Source: RPQJ01 sp963732415
GTDB taxonomy: Bacteria; Pseudomonadota; Gammaproteobacteria; Steroidobacterales; Steroidobacteraceae
DNA: 64,000 bases
Reading direction: 5' to 3'
NCBI GenBank assembly: GCA_963732415.1
Contig: CAVSZK010000021.1
Coordinates: forward strand, 310,001-374,000
The first letter of the stretch is position 1. The number at the start of each line of letters is the position of its first letter. This document shows positions 50,873 through 59,884 of the stretch, piece by piece. A program made the position numbers and the translations under genes. A model generated the notes under the pieces. That model had not been told where the DNA came from. It ran no database searches and was given only the letters and a program-made list of their open reading frames with translations.

Positions 50873-52726
50873 ATGTCTGACCGGCTTCTTTATCTCGACC
50901 CGGATAGCAGGCTGAGCCTGCAGGCCCAGATCCGTCACCGGCTGGTCGAGGCGATTCATATCGGGGTCTTCAAGCCCGGCGCGCGGCTCCCGTCGTCCCG
51001 CAAGCTGGCGGAACAGCTTGGCGTCGCGCGAAATACCGTGGTTCTTGCCTGTCAGCAGCTTGTGGCCGAGGGTTTGCTGACCGCGCGCCCGCGCAGCGGC
51101 CTGTACGTCGAGCAGCGCGTCGCCTGGCCCGCGCTTGGCACGGGCGATTCGTCCGAGCGGGTCGGTATCACCGGCCGATGGCAGCAATGGCTCAAGGCGC
51201 GCGCCAATCCCGATACGGCCCGCGCCGCGCCTGTGGACGCGCGCAGCTACCCGTACTGTTTCCTGGAGGGTCAGTTCGACGCCTCGCTGTTCCCTGTGAG
51301 TGAGTGGCGGGAGGCGTGTCGCTACGCGCTCGGCAGCAGCGACATCGAGGCCTGGTCGTCGGCGGGCGCCGGGCTCGACGACGCGCTGCTGGTCGAGGAA
51401 CTGCGCAGCAAGATCCTGCCGATGCGCGGAATCAACGCGCGCTCCGACGAGATCCTCATCACAGTCGGTGCGCAGCAGGCGCTCTACCTGCTCGCCGAAC
51501 TGCTGATCGACTCGAGCGTATCGGTCGCCATCGAGGAGCCGGGCTACCCGGCGATGCGGCACCTGGTCAACCGTCGCGGCGCCCCGGTCGTTCACCAGCC
51601 GATCGACGGCGACGGCCTGCTGGTCGACAGCACGCTCGACGGCTGCCGCATCGTCTACGTGACGCCCAGCCACCAGGCCGCGACGGGCGTGACAATGTCG
51701 CTGGCTCGCCGACGCACTCTGCTCGAGAAGGCAGCGCAGCGCGACATGCTGGTCATCGAGGACGACTTCGACTGCGAGAGCAACTACAAGGGTTATCCTC
51801 ACCCGGCACTGCGCGGCATGGACCGCGAAAATCGCGTGATCTATGTCTCGACGCTGACCAAGGTGCTGGCGCCGGGGTTGCGACTCGGCTTCATGGTCGC
51901 CGCGCCTGAACTCATTGCCGAGGCGCGCAAGCTTCGCGGGTTCATGGTCGGTCACCCGCCGCGCAACAACCAGCGCGCCATGGCGCACTTCATCCGTCTC
52001 GGCCACTACGATGCGCTCACTCGCAGCCTGCACGAGACGTTCCGGCGCCGCTGGGAGGCCCTGCGCAACGCCCTCAACTTCTACCTGCCGCCATGGGTGG
52101 CACTTGCGCCGAGCCACGGCGGCACGGTGTTGTGGGTGCAGGGCTCTCCGGAACTGGACGTTTCGCGGGTGGTGGCGGAGGCAGCGCGCCGCGGCGTGCT
52201 GGTCGAGCCCGTCGACCACTTCTATGCGCTGTCACGCCGACCCCTGAACTGTTTTCGGCTGGGGGTGTCCGCTATCCCTGAGGATCGCATCCGCGCTGGC
52301 GTGGCCGAACTCGCGGGGGTGGTGCGGGAGCTGACGGCGGGCGCGACGGAGCACCTGGACAGCTGCCAGGGCCGGCGTCTGCTGGCCGACGACATACGAA
52401 CGATGCTGCCTGGTGCATCGATGACGACCAAGCGCGTCTACGGCGAGCCGCTGGAGATCCGCTGGGACGCAGACGGGGCGATGACAGGATGCGCGGGATT
52501 CAACGGCGAAGACCACGACTCGGGGCGGTGGTGGCTGGACGGTGACCGCTACGTTCGGCAATGGAATCGCTGGTCATACGGCGAAACGGCATCCTATGCG
52601 CTGGTGCTCGACGGATCGTGCCTCAAGTTCTATCTCGAGTCCGGCCACATCGAGGACACGCTGACATTCCACCCTCGCGTTGAGGATGGCTCTTCTGGCG
52701 GCGAGCTGGACCAAGCCACCTCCTGA
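50873..52726 (+). CDS. MocR/GntR-type PLP-dependent regulator with extra C-terminal domain
   Basis: A 617-residue protein. Residues 1-75 are a GntR winged helix (LSLQAQIRHRLVEAIHIGVFKPG, SRKLAEQLGVARNTV). Residues about 115-490 are an aminotransferase-like fold with PLP lysine in STLTKVLAPGLRLGF, and VIEDDFDCES. Ordinary MocR proteins end there. This one continues for about 115 residues (about 502-617) with a Trp/Gly-rich pattern: WDADGAMTGCAGF, SGRWWLDGDRYVRQWNRW. That domain is a likely ligand-binding barrel of unknown type. It is the first gene of the 50.9-61.1 kb module and probably regulates it. Confidence 0.85.
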   Translation: MSDRLLYLDPDSRLSLQAQIRHRLVEAIHIGVFKPGARLPSSRKLAEQLGVARNTVVLACQQLVAEGLLTARPRSGLYVEQRVAWPALGTGDSSERVGITGRWQQWLKARANPDTARAAPVDARSYPYCFLEGQFDASLFPVSEWREACRYALGSSDIEAWSSAGAGLDDALLVEELRSKILPMRGINARSDEILITVGAQQALYLLAELLIDSSVSVAIEEPGYPAMRHLVNRRGAPVVHQPIDGDGLLVDSTLDGCRIVYVTPSHQAATGVTMSLARRRTLLEKAAQRDMLVIEDDFDCESNYKGYPHPALRGMDRENRVIYVSTLTKVLAPGLRLGFMVAAPELIAEARKLRGFMVGHPPRNNQRAMAHFIRLGHYDALTRSLHETFRRRWEALRNALNFYLPPWVALAPSHGGTVLWVQGSPELDVSRVVAEAARRGVLVEPVDHFYALSRRPLNCFRLGVSAIPEDRIRAGVAELAGVVRELTAGATEHLDSCQGRRLLADDIRTMLPGASMTTKRVYGEPLEIRWDADGAMTGCAGFNGEDHDSGRWWLDGDRYVRQWNRWSYGETASYALVLDGSCLKFYLESGHIEDTLTFHPRVEDGSSGGELDQATS

Positions 52727-52808
52727 AACTGGTACTACGCCGCATGGGCCTCCGCGCATAGCCTGCTCCGACCGGGGTTCAAGGCCCCACCTGCCTACGG
52801 AGCCGTCG

Positions 52809-53684
52809 ATGTCTCACTTCGCCGTGGCTGGCATGCAACTGGAGTTGTCGGCGCAGGACAACCTGCACCTGGTTCGCGCTGAGCTGGAGCGGCTCAAGCT
52901 GCGTTTTCCCTGGGTCGATATGGCCGTGCTGGCCGAACTGTCGCTGTTCGGGCCGAACGTGGCGAACGCGCAGCCGATGCCCGGCCGTGTGGAGGAGTCG
53001 CTCTGCGCGATGGCGCGCGACCTAGGCCTGTGGCTGGTTCCTGGTTCGCTGCACGAGAGCCACGGCGACCGCATCTATAACACGACCCCGGTGATAAATC
53101 CGCGCGGCGAGGTCGTCGCGCGCTACCGGAAGATGTTCCCGTTCCTGCCGTATGAAAAGGGCATCACGCCGGGCACCGAGTTCGTGGTTTTCGACGTGCC
53201 GGAGGTGGGCAGGTTCGGCGTTTCCATCTGCTACGACATGTGGTTCCCGGAGACGACGCGCACGCTGGCGTGGATGGGCGCTGAAGTCCTGATCCACCCG
53301 ACGATGACCAACACCATCGACCGCGATCTCGAACTTGCCATTGCGCGGACCAACGCGGCGGTGAACCAGTGTTACCTGGTGGACGTCAACTGCGCGGGCC
53401 GGCTGGGCAACGGCCGTTCGATCGTGGTTGGTCCCGACGGAAACGTCATTCACCAGGCCGGCACGGGCAACGAAGTGATCCCGGTCGAGCTCGACCTCGA
53501 TCTCGTGCGGAGAAGCCGGAAGCGCGGCCTTCTCGGGCTCGGGCAGGTCATGAAGAGTTTTCGCGACAGTACGGTGAAATTCCCGGCCTACGCGGAGGGC
53601 CAGCGCCAATCCGATTCCCTGCGGGCGCTGGGACCGCTGGCCATGCCTGGGCGCGCGGGGGAGACGGACGGGGAATCCGTTTGA
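52809..53684 (+). CDS. Carbon-nitrogen hydrolase, nitrilase superfamily
   Basis: A 291-residue cytoplasmic amidase or nitrilase-family enzyme. The Glu-Lys-Cys triad is complete: E43 in LAELSLFG, K108 in YRKMFPF, C141 in SICYDMWFPE. The family includes aliphatic amidases, carbamoylases and omega-amidases; the exact substrate cannot be read. The start at ATG 52809 is by homology (FAVAGMQLELSAQDN). It lies 82 bp after the MocR gene and before the TonB-dependent receptor, suggesting it processes an imported nitrogen compound. Confidence 0.88.
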   Translation: MSHFAVAGMQLELSAQDNLHLVRAELERLKLRFPWVDMAVLAELSLFGPNVANAQPMPGRVEESLCAMARDLGLWLVPGSLHESHGDRIYNTTPVINPRGEVVARYRKMFPFLPYEKGITPGTEFVVFDVPEVGRFGVSICYDMWFPETTRTLAWMGAEVLIHPTMTNTIDRDLELAIARTNAAVNQCYLVDVNCAGRLGNGRSIVVGPDGNVIHQAGTGNEVIPVELDLDLVRRSRKRGLLGLGQVMKSFRDSTVKFPAYAEGQRQSDSLRALGPLAMPGRAGETDGESV

Positions 53685-53798
53685 TCTGGACCAATCCGTT
53701 ATCGCGGACTGGATCTATGGGACGTGCCGGACGTCGAATATTTTCCGGCAACAGCGGCGGCGTCGCCGACCACGGCAAATAACGAGAGGGGGTCTGGT

Positions 53799-56393
53799 AT
53801 GAGCAATCACGAGTTCGGTGGCGCCAGCGTACTGGCTGCTGCAGTCAGGCAATGCCTGCGCGCAGCCCGTCCCAGGCGCGGCGCCATTGCGTTGTCGTTC
53901 GCTGCGGCAGGATTGCAGTGCGTCGGGGCAGGCACCGCGATCGCCGCCACGGGCGACCAGGGACTCGAGGAGATCGTAGTCACCGCGACACGCCGCGAGC
54001 AGTCGGTGCAGGAAATCCCCTTCAATATCTCGGCGATGAGCGGCGAGATCCTCACGTCGGGCATCATCAGCGACCAGGTCGAGGCGCTGCGCATGATGTC
54101 CGGAATCTCGGTACTGGATCGCGGGTTCCGCAACTCTGGCATGGCCGGAAGCATCATCATTCGTGGAATCAATGTCGACGGCGCCTCGAACGGAGACGTG
54201 CCGCTGGCCGCGCCGACGGCCGTCGCCGTCTACATCGACGACACGGCGCTGAACAGCAACTTCGTGCTGAAGGACATCGAGCGAATCGAGGTACTGCGCG
54301 GGCCGCAGGGCACGCTGTACGGGTCGGGTTCGCTGGCCGGTAATGTCCGCTACATCATGAACAAGCCCGACACCAGCGCACTCAGCGGCTACGCGGCCGT
54401 CAACATGGGCGTCACGGACGGGTCGGGCGGCTACAACTTCAATCCCGACGTGATGCTGAATGTCCCGATCGGGGACACATTTGCGTTCCGCGCCTCTGCC
54501 GGCATGATCGACAACGACGGCATCGTCGATTACCCGAACGTCTACCGGCAGGAGGGCGGCGTACCGATCGCGTCGGACCACGATGTCAACGGAGTACCGT
54601 TGCTTCCCGGCCAGGATCCAGTCGTGTACGGCGCGCCTGTCTACAAGCGGCTGAAGGACGTCGACAGCGTGGACCTCAAGTACGCGCGCGCCGCGGCACT
54701 GTGGTCACCGGGCGAAAATTTCGAGGCGCGGCTGTCCTACATGTGGCAGGACGATCAGACCGGCGGCCGCCGGCAGACGACCAGCGGCATCAATGAGGTC
54801 ACCGGGGAGAAGTACAAGGACTACCAGTACGGGGCCGTGCAGAAGGAGCCGTCCGACCGTGAGGTGCAGCTCACCGCGCTCGAGATGGAAGTCGGCCTCG
54901 GCTTTGCGACCCTCACGTCGAGCACTTCGTACTTCGGCGAGAACGGCAGCGGCACCAGCGACAATTCCGGGACCTATGCGCGCAACGGCTGGTTCAGGTT
55001 CTACGGCAGCTCGCCACGGCCGATTGCACAGGCCGATCGCTTCTACGACCAGAGCGCGTTCACCCAGGAATTCCGCCTGGTTTCGGATGGCGAACATTTC
55101 GTCGACTGGCTCGCTGGGCTCTATTACACGAACCAGGACAGCCTGCTCGGGCAGAACAGCTACCTGGTGGGCTACATCCCGTACCTGAATGCGATCAACT
55201 GGTACGGGCTCGCGCCGTACACGACCGACCAGGACTTCCTGTTCCGGCGTCACCAGACCTACGACGAGACTGCGCTCTACGGCGAAATGACGTTCAACTT
55301 CACCGACGACCTGCACCTGACGCTCGGGGGCCGCTGGTTCGACAGCTCGGTGGACGTCAATGCCCGCGTCGATATCCCGATCTGGGACCCGTCGGGGGCC
55401 TCCGCCGGCGTCGCCAAGGCGGACCAGAGCGAGAATGACTTCCTGTTTCGCGGCAACTTCGCCTGGGACGTGACGGATAAGTCCATGCTTTACGCGACGT
55501 TCTCGCAGGGCTACCGCCACGGCGGTTCGAACGCGGTGCCGACCTCAGGCCACTACGCCGAAAACCCGGCTTACCTGACCTTCAAGTCCGACACCGTTGA
55601 CAACTATGAGCTCGGTTTCAAGGGCACGATGGACGCGCTGAACTACTCCGTGTCTCTCTTCTACACGGACTGGAACCGGCCGCAACTCAACACGGCGACC
55701 TCGAACTGGGGCTTCTTCGCGGTCGTCAACGGCGATACTGCAACAACGCAGGGCGTAGAGCTGGAACTGTCGGGCCGCATCGACGACCAGTTCTCCTACA
55801 TGCTCGGCTACTCGTACACCGACGCGCAACTGACCGGGGATGTCTACCAGCCGGCGGGCAATTTCTATGGTTCCGGCGTCCTTTATGACGACAAGGTAGG
55901 CAAGGACGGCGGAAGCCTGCCGGGCGCCGCAGACAGCATCCTCAGTGCGTCGCTGATGTACGACACGACGCTCGGCCACGGCGTGGGCTTCAATGCGGTG
56001 CTTAGCGGCTACTATCAGTCGGGAACGGTCAATGCGATCGGCAACGGCAACTGCGAGATCGGCTACTACACGACGACGTGGAGGACTGGCAACTGCAGGG
56101 ACAGTGCGAATCCGGCGTCGCCGGACTACGCGCCGGACTCGGTGTTCTCCAAGTACTACGCCAAGCTCGACTCCTTCCAGATCTGGAACCTGAGCGGGAA
56201 CTTCACCTGGGACAGCTGGAACGCGTCGTTGTACGTGAAGAACATGTTCAACGCTTCGGGAACGACCGGCACCGCGACGGCCCTGGCGTTCGGATCGAAC
56301 ACCGACCCGACCCAGAACTTCTACGGCTCCAACCAGCGCAACTTCATTGCGCTGCCAAGGACCATCGGTCTGGTCATCGGCTACAAGTTCTGA
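53799..56393 (+). CDS. TonB-dependent outer-membrane receptor
   Basis: An 864-residue receptor importing a scarce ligand with energy from TonB. An extended signal peptide ends near AGTAIAA (about residue 50). It is followed by a TonB-box region LEEIVVTATRREQSVQEIPF, the form common in sphingomonads and related gammaproteobacteria. The plug domain (about 70-190) contains IERIEVLRGPQGTLYGSGSLAG. The rest is beta-barrel with alternating aromatic residues, ending RTIGLVIGYKF with a C-terminal Phe. The ATG at 53799 follows GAGAGGGGG. The ligand is unknown. A strong hairpin follows. Confidence 0.93.
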   Translation: MSNHEFGGASVLAAAVRQCLRAARPRRGAIALSFAAAGLQCVGAGTAIAATGDQGLEEIVVTATRREQSVQEIPFNISAMSGEILTSGIISDQVEALRMMSGISVLDRGFRNSGMAGSIIIRGINVDGASNGDVPLAAPTAVAVYIDDTALNSNFVLKDIERIEVLRGPQGTLYGSGSLAGNVRYIMNKPDTSALSGYAAVNMGVTDGSGGYNFNPDVMLNVPIGDTFAFRASAGMIDNDGIVDYPNVYRQEGGVPIASDHDVNGVPLLPGQDPVVYGAPVYKRLKDVDSVDLKYARAAALWSPGENFEARLSYMWQDDQTGGRRQTTSGINEVTGEKYKDYQYGAVQKEPSDREVQLTALEMEVGLGFATLTSSTSYFGENGSGTSDNSGTYARNGWFRFYGSSPRPIAQADRFYDQSAFTQEFRLVSDGEHFVDWLAGLYYTNQDSLLGQNSYLVGYIPYLNAINWYGLAPYTTDQDFLFRRHQTYDETALYGEMTFNFTDDLHLTLGGRWFDSSVDVNARVDIPIWDPSGASAGVAKADQSENDFLFRGNFAWDVTDKSMLYATFSQGYRHGGSNAVPTSGHYAENPAYLTFKSDTVDNYELGFKGTMDALNYSVSLFYTDWNRPQLNTATSNWGFFAVVNGDTATTQGVELELSGRIDDQFSYMLGYSYTDAQLTGDVYQPAGNFYGSGVLYDDKVGKDGGSLPGAADSILSASLMYDTTLGHGVGFNAVLSGYYQSGTVNAIGNGNCEIGYYTTTWRTGNCRDSANPASPDYAPDSVFSKYYAKLDSFQIWNLSGNFTWDSWNASLYVKNMFNASGTTGTATALAFGSNTDPTQNFYGSNQRNFIALPRTIGLVIGYKF

Positions 56394-56401
56394 CGCAGGC
56401 G

Positions 56402-56432
56402 GGCAGGAAGGCCGGCCCCCGGCCTTCTTGCC
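56402..56432 (+). terminator. 14-bp hairpin after the TonB-dependent receptor gene
   Basis: GGCAGGAAGGCCGG pairs with CCGGCCTTCTTGCC (one G-T pair) around a 3-nt loop. Only two T follow, so it is either a weak terminator or an mRNA-end stabiliser that sets receptor level apart from the genes downstream. Confidence 0.65.
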
Positions 56433-56494
56433 TTGCGGCGGCGAGCGTGCGTGAATGCCGTGCAACAGGGGCTTAATTCTAGCGAACTGCAGAC

Positions 56495-58081
56495 ATGACA
56501 CGCGCGATGCCTCAGGACCGGGCGCGGCTGGCCGGCCTGGTCACCGCGCGCATCGACGCGCGTGACCTGCGTGGAGCGCTCGAGGCCTGCCAGGCGCTGA
56601 ACGCCGAGTTCCCGGACTACGCCCACGGCTGGTACCTCGCGAGCTTCCTGATGAGGAAGGCACGGAACCACGCGGATGCGTTGCATGCCGTGGACAGGGC
56701 CCTGGCACTGGAGCAGTCCGACCGGTTCCGGTTGCAGCGGGTAAAGTGCCTGCTGGAGTCCGGCGACCTGCCGGCGGCGCGAGCCGGCGCCGCGGATCTC
56801 CTGGGCCGCGACTTCGGCGACGCCATGCTGCACGACGATTTCGGTGCAGTACTCCACCAGCTCGGAGACCAGCTTGCGGCGCGCGACCAGTACCAACGCG
56901 CCATAGCGCTCGATCCCCGCAATGCGCAGCATCACTACAACCACGCGGCGGTACTGCGCTACCTTGGCGACGCCGAGGGTGCCGAAGCAGCCTACGACGC
57001 GGCCATTTCGCTCCGGCCCCGGGACTACGAGGCATACAACGGTCGCGCCCAGCTGCGCAGGCAGACACGTGAGCGCAACCATGTCTCCGGGATCGAGGCG
57101 GCGCTTTCCACGGCGACGGCGACAGCGGGTCGCGTGGAACTGTGCTATGCGCTTGCGAAAGAACTCGAGGACATCGGCGACTTCGACGCCTCGTTCGATC
57201 GCCTCAGGCAGGGCTCTGACCTGAAGCGTCGCCACATGCGCTATGACGTGCAGACAGATCTCGACATCCTGTGCCGGATTGGACAAGTCTTCGGCAGCGA
57301 AGTGCTGGCGGGGTCCGAGGCCGGTGACATGGGCAGCGAGGCAATATTCATCATCGGCCTGCCCCGGACCGGCACGACCCTCGTGGAGCGCATACTCGCG
57401 AGTCACCCCGATGTCTGCGCGGCGGGCGAACTGAGCAACTTTTCAGTCGAACTCACCAGGATGGTGCAGATGCTACCGGGCGGCGCGCCTGCGTCCAGAG
57501 CCGACTTCGTGGACCGCGCGGCCACCATCGATTTCCGGGCGCTGGGCGAGGCCTACCTGTCGAGCACGCTGCCGCACCGCGACGCGCGGCCGCAATTCAT
57601 CGACAAGCTGCCGTTCAACTACCTGTACGCCGGGCTGATCCACCGGGCCCTGCCGCGCGCGCGCATCGTGAGCCTGGAGCGGCATCCGATGGACAGCTGC
57701 TATTCAGTCTACAAGCAGCTGTTCCGCGACGCGTATCCGTTCTCCTACGACCTGGACGATCTCGGTCGTTACTTCATCGCATACACCGAATTGATGCGTC
57801 ACTGGCGTGAGGTCATGCCGGGCGTGATCCACACCGTGCGCTACGAGGGCCTCGTAGCTGACCTGGAAGGCGAGGCGAGGCGGTTGCTCGACCATTGCGG
57901 GCTTGCCTGGAACGAGCGCTGCCTGCGGTTCCACGAAAATCCGGACGCATCCACGACGGCCAGTGCACTCCAGGTGCGACAGCCAGTTTATTCCCATGCG
58001 ATAGGCCGTTGGCGAAACTACTCGAGGCAACTCGAACCGCTGAGAGCGCGGCTCGCCGCCGCTGGCATCGACACGGATTAG
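56495..58081 (+). CDS. TPR-repeat sulfotransferase family protein
   Basis: A 528-residue protein. The N-terminal half (about 1-240) holds TPR-like helices (HYNHAAVLRYLGDAEGAEAAY and others). The C-terminal half (about 270-520) is a sulfotransferase fold: the PAPS 5'-phosphate loop is IGLPRTGTTLVERIL, and the 3'-phosphate site is near IVSLERHPMDSCYSVY. Family members move sulfate from PAPS to an acceptor. TPR-sulfotransferases are often found next to TonB-dependent receptors in proteobacteria. The acceptor is unknown. The start is ATG at 56495; M at 56507 is possible. Confidence 0.85.
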   Translation: MTRAMPQDRARLAGLVTARIDARDLRGALEACQALNAEFPDYAHGWYLASFLMRKARNHADALHAVDRALALEQSDRFRLQRVKCLLESGDLPAARAGAADLLGRDFGDAMLHDDFGAVLHQLGDQLAARDQYQRAIALDPRNAQHHYNHAAVLRYLGDAEGAEAAYDAAISLRPRDYEAYNGRAQLRRQTRERNHVSGIEAALSTATATAGRVELCYALAKELEDIGDFDASFDRLRQGSDLKRRHMRYDVQTDLDILCRIGQVFGSEVLAGSEAGDMGSEAIFIIGLPRTGTTLVERILASHPDVCAAGELSNFSVELTRMVQMLPGGAPASRADFVDRAATIDFRALGEAYLSSTLPHRDARPQFIDKLPFNYLYAGLIHRALPRARIVSLERHPMDSCYSVYKQLFRDAYPFSYDLDDLGRYFIAYTELMRHWREVMPGVIHTVRYEGLVADLEGEARRLLDHCGLAWNERCLRFHENPDASTTASALQVRQPVYSHAIGRWRNYSRQLEPLRARLAAAGIDTD

Positions 58082-58087
58082 CCGACG

Positions 58088-59884
58088 TTGCGCGCAGCCC
58101 TTTCTTTGATCCCCGTTCTGTTCGCCGCCGCCGCGTCAACGGTTGCGCAGGAGCCGACCCGGGTCGTACCGGCGGAGCAGCGCACTGGCCTGCGCGCTGG
58201 GGAGATGCTGGGCAACTGGTCCTACGCCGAACCGCTGTCGCTGGACGCCTACGCGCCGCGCACGAATGCTGGTCGCGGGGCGGACGTATTCGAGGGTCGA
58301 CTCAGCCTGCGTGCGGCAAGTCTGCCGCCGCGTATGAGGGTACTGCGCGACGAGTACGGTACTGCCGTGCCTGGCGCCGCCGCGGCATCCCGATTGCCGG
58401 ACCTTGACCTCGATCTGGTGCAACATGGTGACCAGTTGCTTCCGGCGCACACGGGACCCATTGCGTCCTCGAATCCGCACTGGGAATTCGTCGTCGGCAC
58501 CGGGAAGGTCTGGCGCGAGTCGACGGATGAGGGCTACTCACGCGCTTCGATTCCGTTCGCTCTCGTCGAGGTCAATGCGAACTGCGTACACAACGGCGTG
58601 CTGAGCTTCCTGTTCCGCGCCGATGGCCGGGTATCGAGAACGGCCTACCAGGTAAGCAGCGAGACCTGCGCCTATTTCAAGGCCGACCTTTGGGGGCTGC
58701 TCGACACCAGTTACTCGCCGCAATCAGTTGCGCAACGCGACACCATCGTCCAGGCGTACGAAAGCGCTGCGGCAGGCCTGCTGCCGCGCAGGCCGATTGG
58801 CGAACTTGCGCGGGATTATCCGGGCGCCGACGTGGCCAGCTTCGCCCATCCCGACGACGTGAAGCCGGGCGATCTCACGACCTGGGGTGTCGTGACCGGC
58901 GGAATCCATTACGCGGGTGGTTGCCCGACCCGCGCAGGCGAATACCCATTCTGCGAACAGGTCGTGCTGCCTTCATACTCGCTCGCGAAGTCGATGTTCG
59001 CGGCCCTGGCGCTGATGCGCCTCGAGAAGCTTTACCCCGGCACGCGGCTTGAGCCCGTGGCCGGCCACGTGCCCGAATGCCGCAGCAGCGGAAACTGGGC
59101 GGACGTGTCGCTAGAGAACCTGCTGGACATGACGAGCGGCAACTACCTGTCGGCCGCGGATCACGCCGACGAGTACGAAGCCGGCGTGGACCCGGGCTTC
59201 TTCATGCCCGCGACCCATGCGGCGAAAATCGGGTACGCCTGCAATCGTTTTCCGCGCCGCGCGCCGCCGGGTGAGCGCTTCGTCTACCGGACCAGTGACA
59301 CGTACATTCTCGGATCGGCGATGTCCGACGTGGTGAGGGGGAAGCTGGGAGTGAATGCCGACGTCGTCGATGATGTCCTGGCGCCGGGCGTGTGGCGCGC
59401 CGCGGGGCTGAGTCCTCGCGTTGAATCAGTGCGTCGAACGAGAGATGCGGTCGCGCAGCCGTTCACCGGCTACGGATTGCTGCTCCAGCCGGACGATGTC
59501 GCCAAGCTCGCCCGATTCTTCGAGTCGACGAGCACGCTTCCCGGGAAACTGCTCGACCCCGCGATGTATCGCGCCTCGATGCAGCGCGATCAGGGTGACC
59601 GTGGCCTGCGGGCGTCCGAGGACGGGTCGCTCGTGTACAACAACGGGTTCTGGGCCGTACGCGTCGCTGGCCTGCCGGGATGTGTCGCGGACCTGTACGT
59701 TCCCTTCATGTCCGGTTACGGCGGGATCAGCGTGGTGCTGATGCCGAACGACGTCGCCTACTACTATTTCAGCGACGGCGGAGATTTCCACTTCATGCGC
59801 GCCTTGCGCGAGGCCGCGTACATTCGCCCTTACTGCGTATCGGGGCCCAGCCGGCCCCAGCCACCCGGGGAACAGCACCGATGA
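58088..59884 (+). CDS. Exported serine hydrolase, beta-lactamase/class C-like
   Basis: A 598-residue protein starting with TTG, 6 bp after the sulfotransferase stop. A signal peptide (RAALSLIPVLFAAAASTVAQ, cleavage near residue 21) predicts export. After a region of about 230 residues of unknown fold, the SxxK motif is S298-L-A-K301. YRTSDTYILGSAM occupies the YxN position, with Thr-Ser in place of the usual residues. The fold resembles EstB/class C beta-lactamases and peptidases, so it could be an esterase, amidase or D-peptidase. A true antibiotic role is not indicated. Its TGA overlaps the MFS start (ATGA). Confidence 0.82.
   Translation: MRAALSLIPVLFAAAASTVAQEPTRVVPAEQRTGLRAGEMLGNWSYAEPLSLDAYAPRTNAGRGADVFEGRLSLRAASLPPRMRVLRDEYGTAVPGAAAASRLPDLDLDLVQHGDQLLPAHTGPIASSNPHWEFVVGTGKVWRESTDEGYSRASIPFALVEVNANCVHNGVLSFLFRADGRVSRTAYQVSSETCAYFKADLWGLLDTSYSPQSVAQRDTIVQAYESAAAGLLPRRPIGELARDYPGADVASFAHPDDVKPGDLTTWGVVTGGIHYAGGCPTRAGEYPFCEQVVLPSYSLAKSMFAALALMRLEKLYPGTRLEPVAGHVPECRSSGNWADVSLENLLDMTSGNYLSAADHADEYEAGVDPGFFMPATHAAKIGYACNRFPRRAPPGERFVYRTSDTYILGSAMSDVVRGKLGVNADVVDDVLAPGVWRAAGLSPRVESVRRTRDAVAQPFTGYGLLLQPDDVAKLARFFESTSTLPGKLLDPAMYRASMQRDQGDRGLRASEDGSLVYNNGFWAVRVAGLPGCVADLYVPFMSGYGGISVVLMPNDVAYYYFSDGGDFHFMRALREAAYIRPYCVSGPSRPQPPGEQHR

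Noticed and set aside
58088..59884. Antibiotic beta-lactamase
   Set aside because: The second motif is altered, the protein is much too long, and the context is uptake and transport genes.
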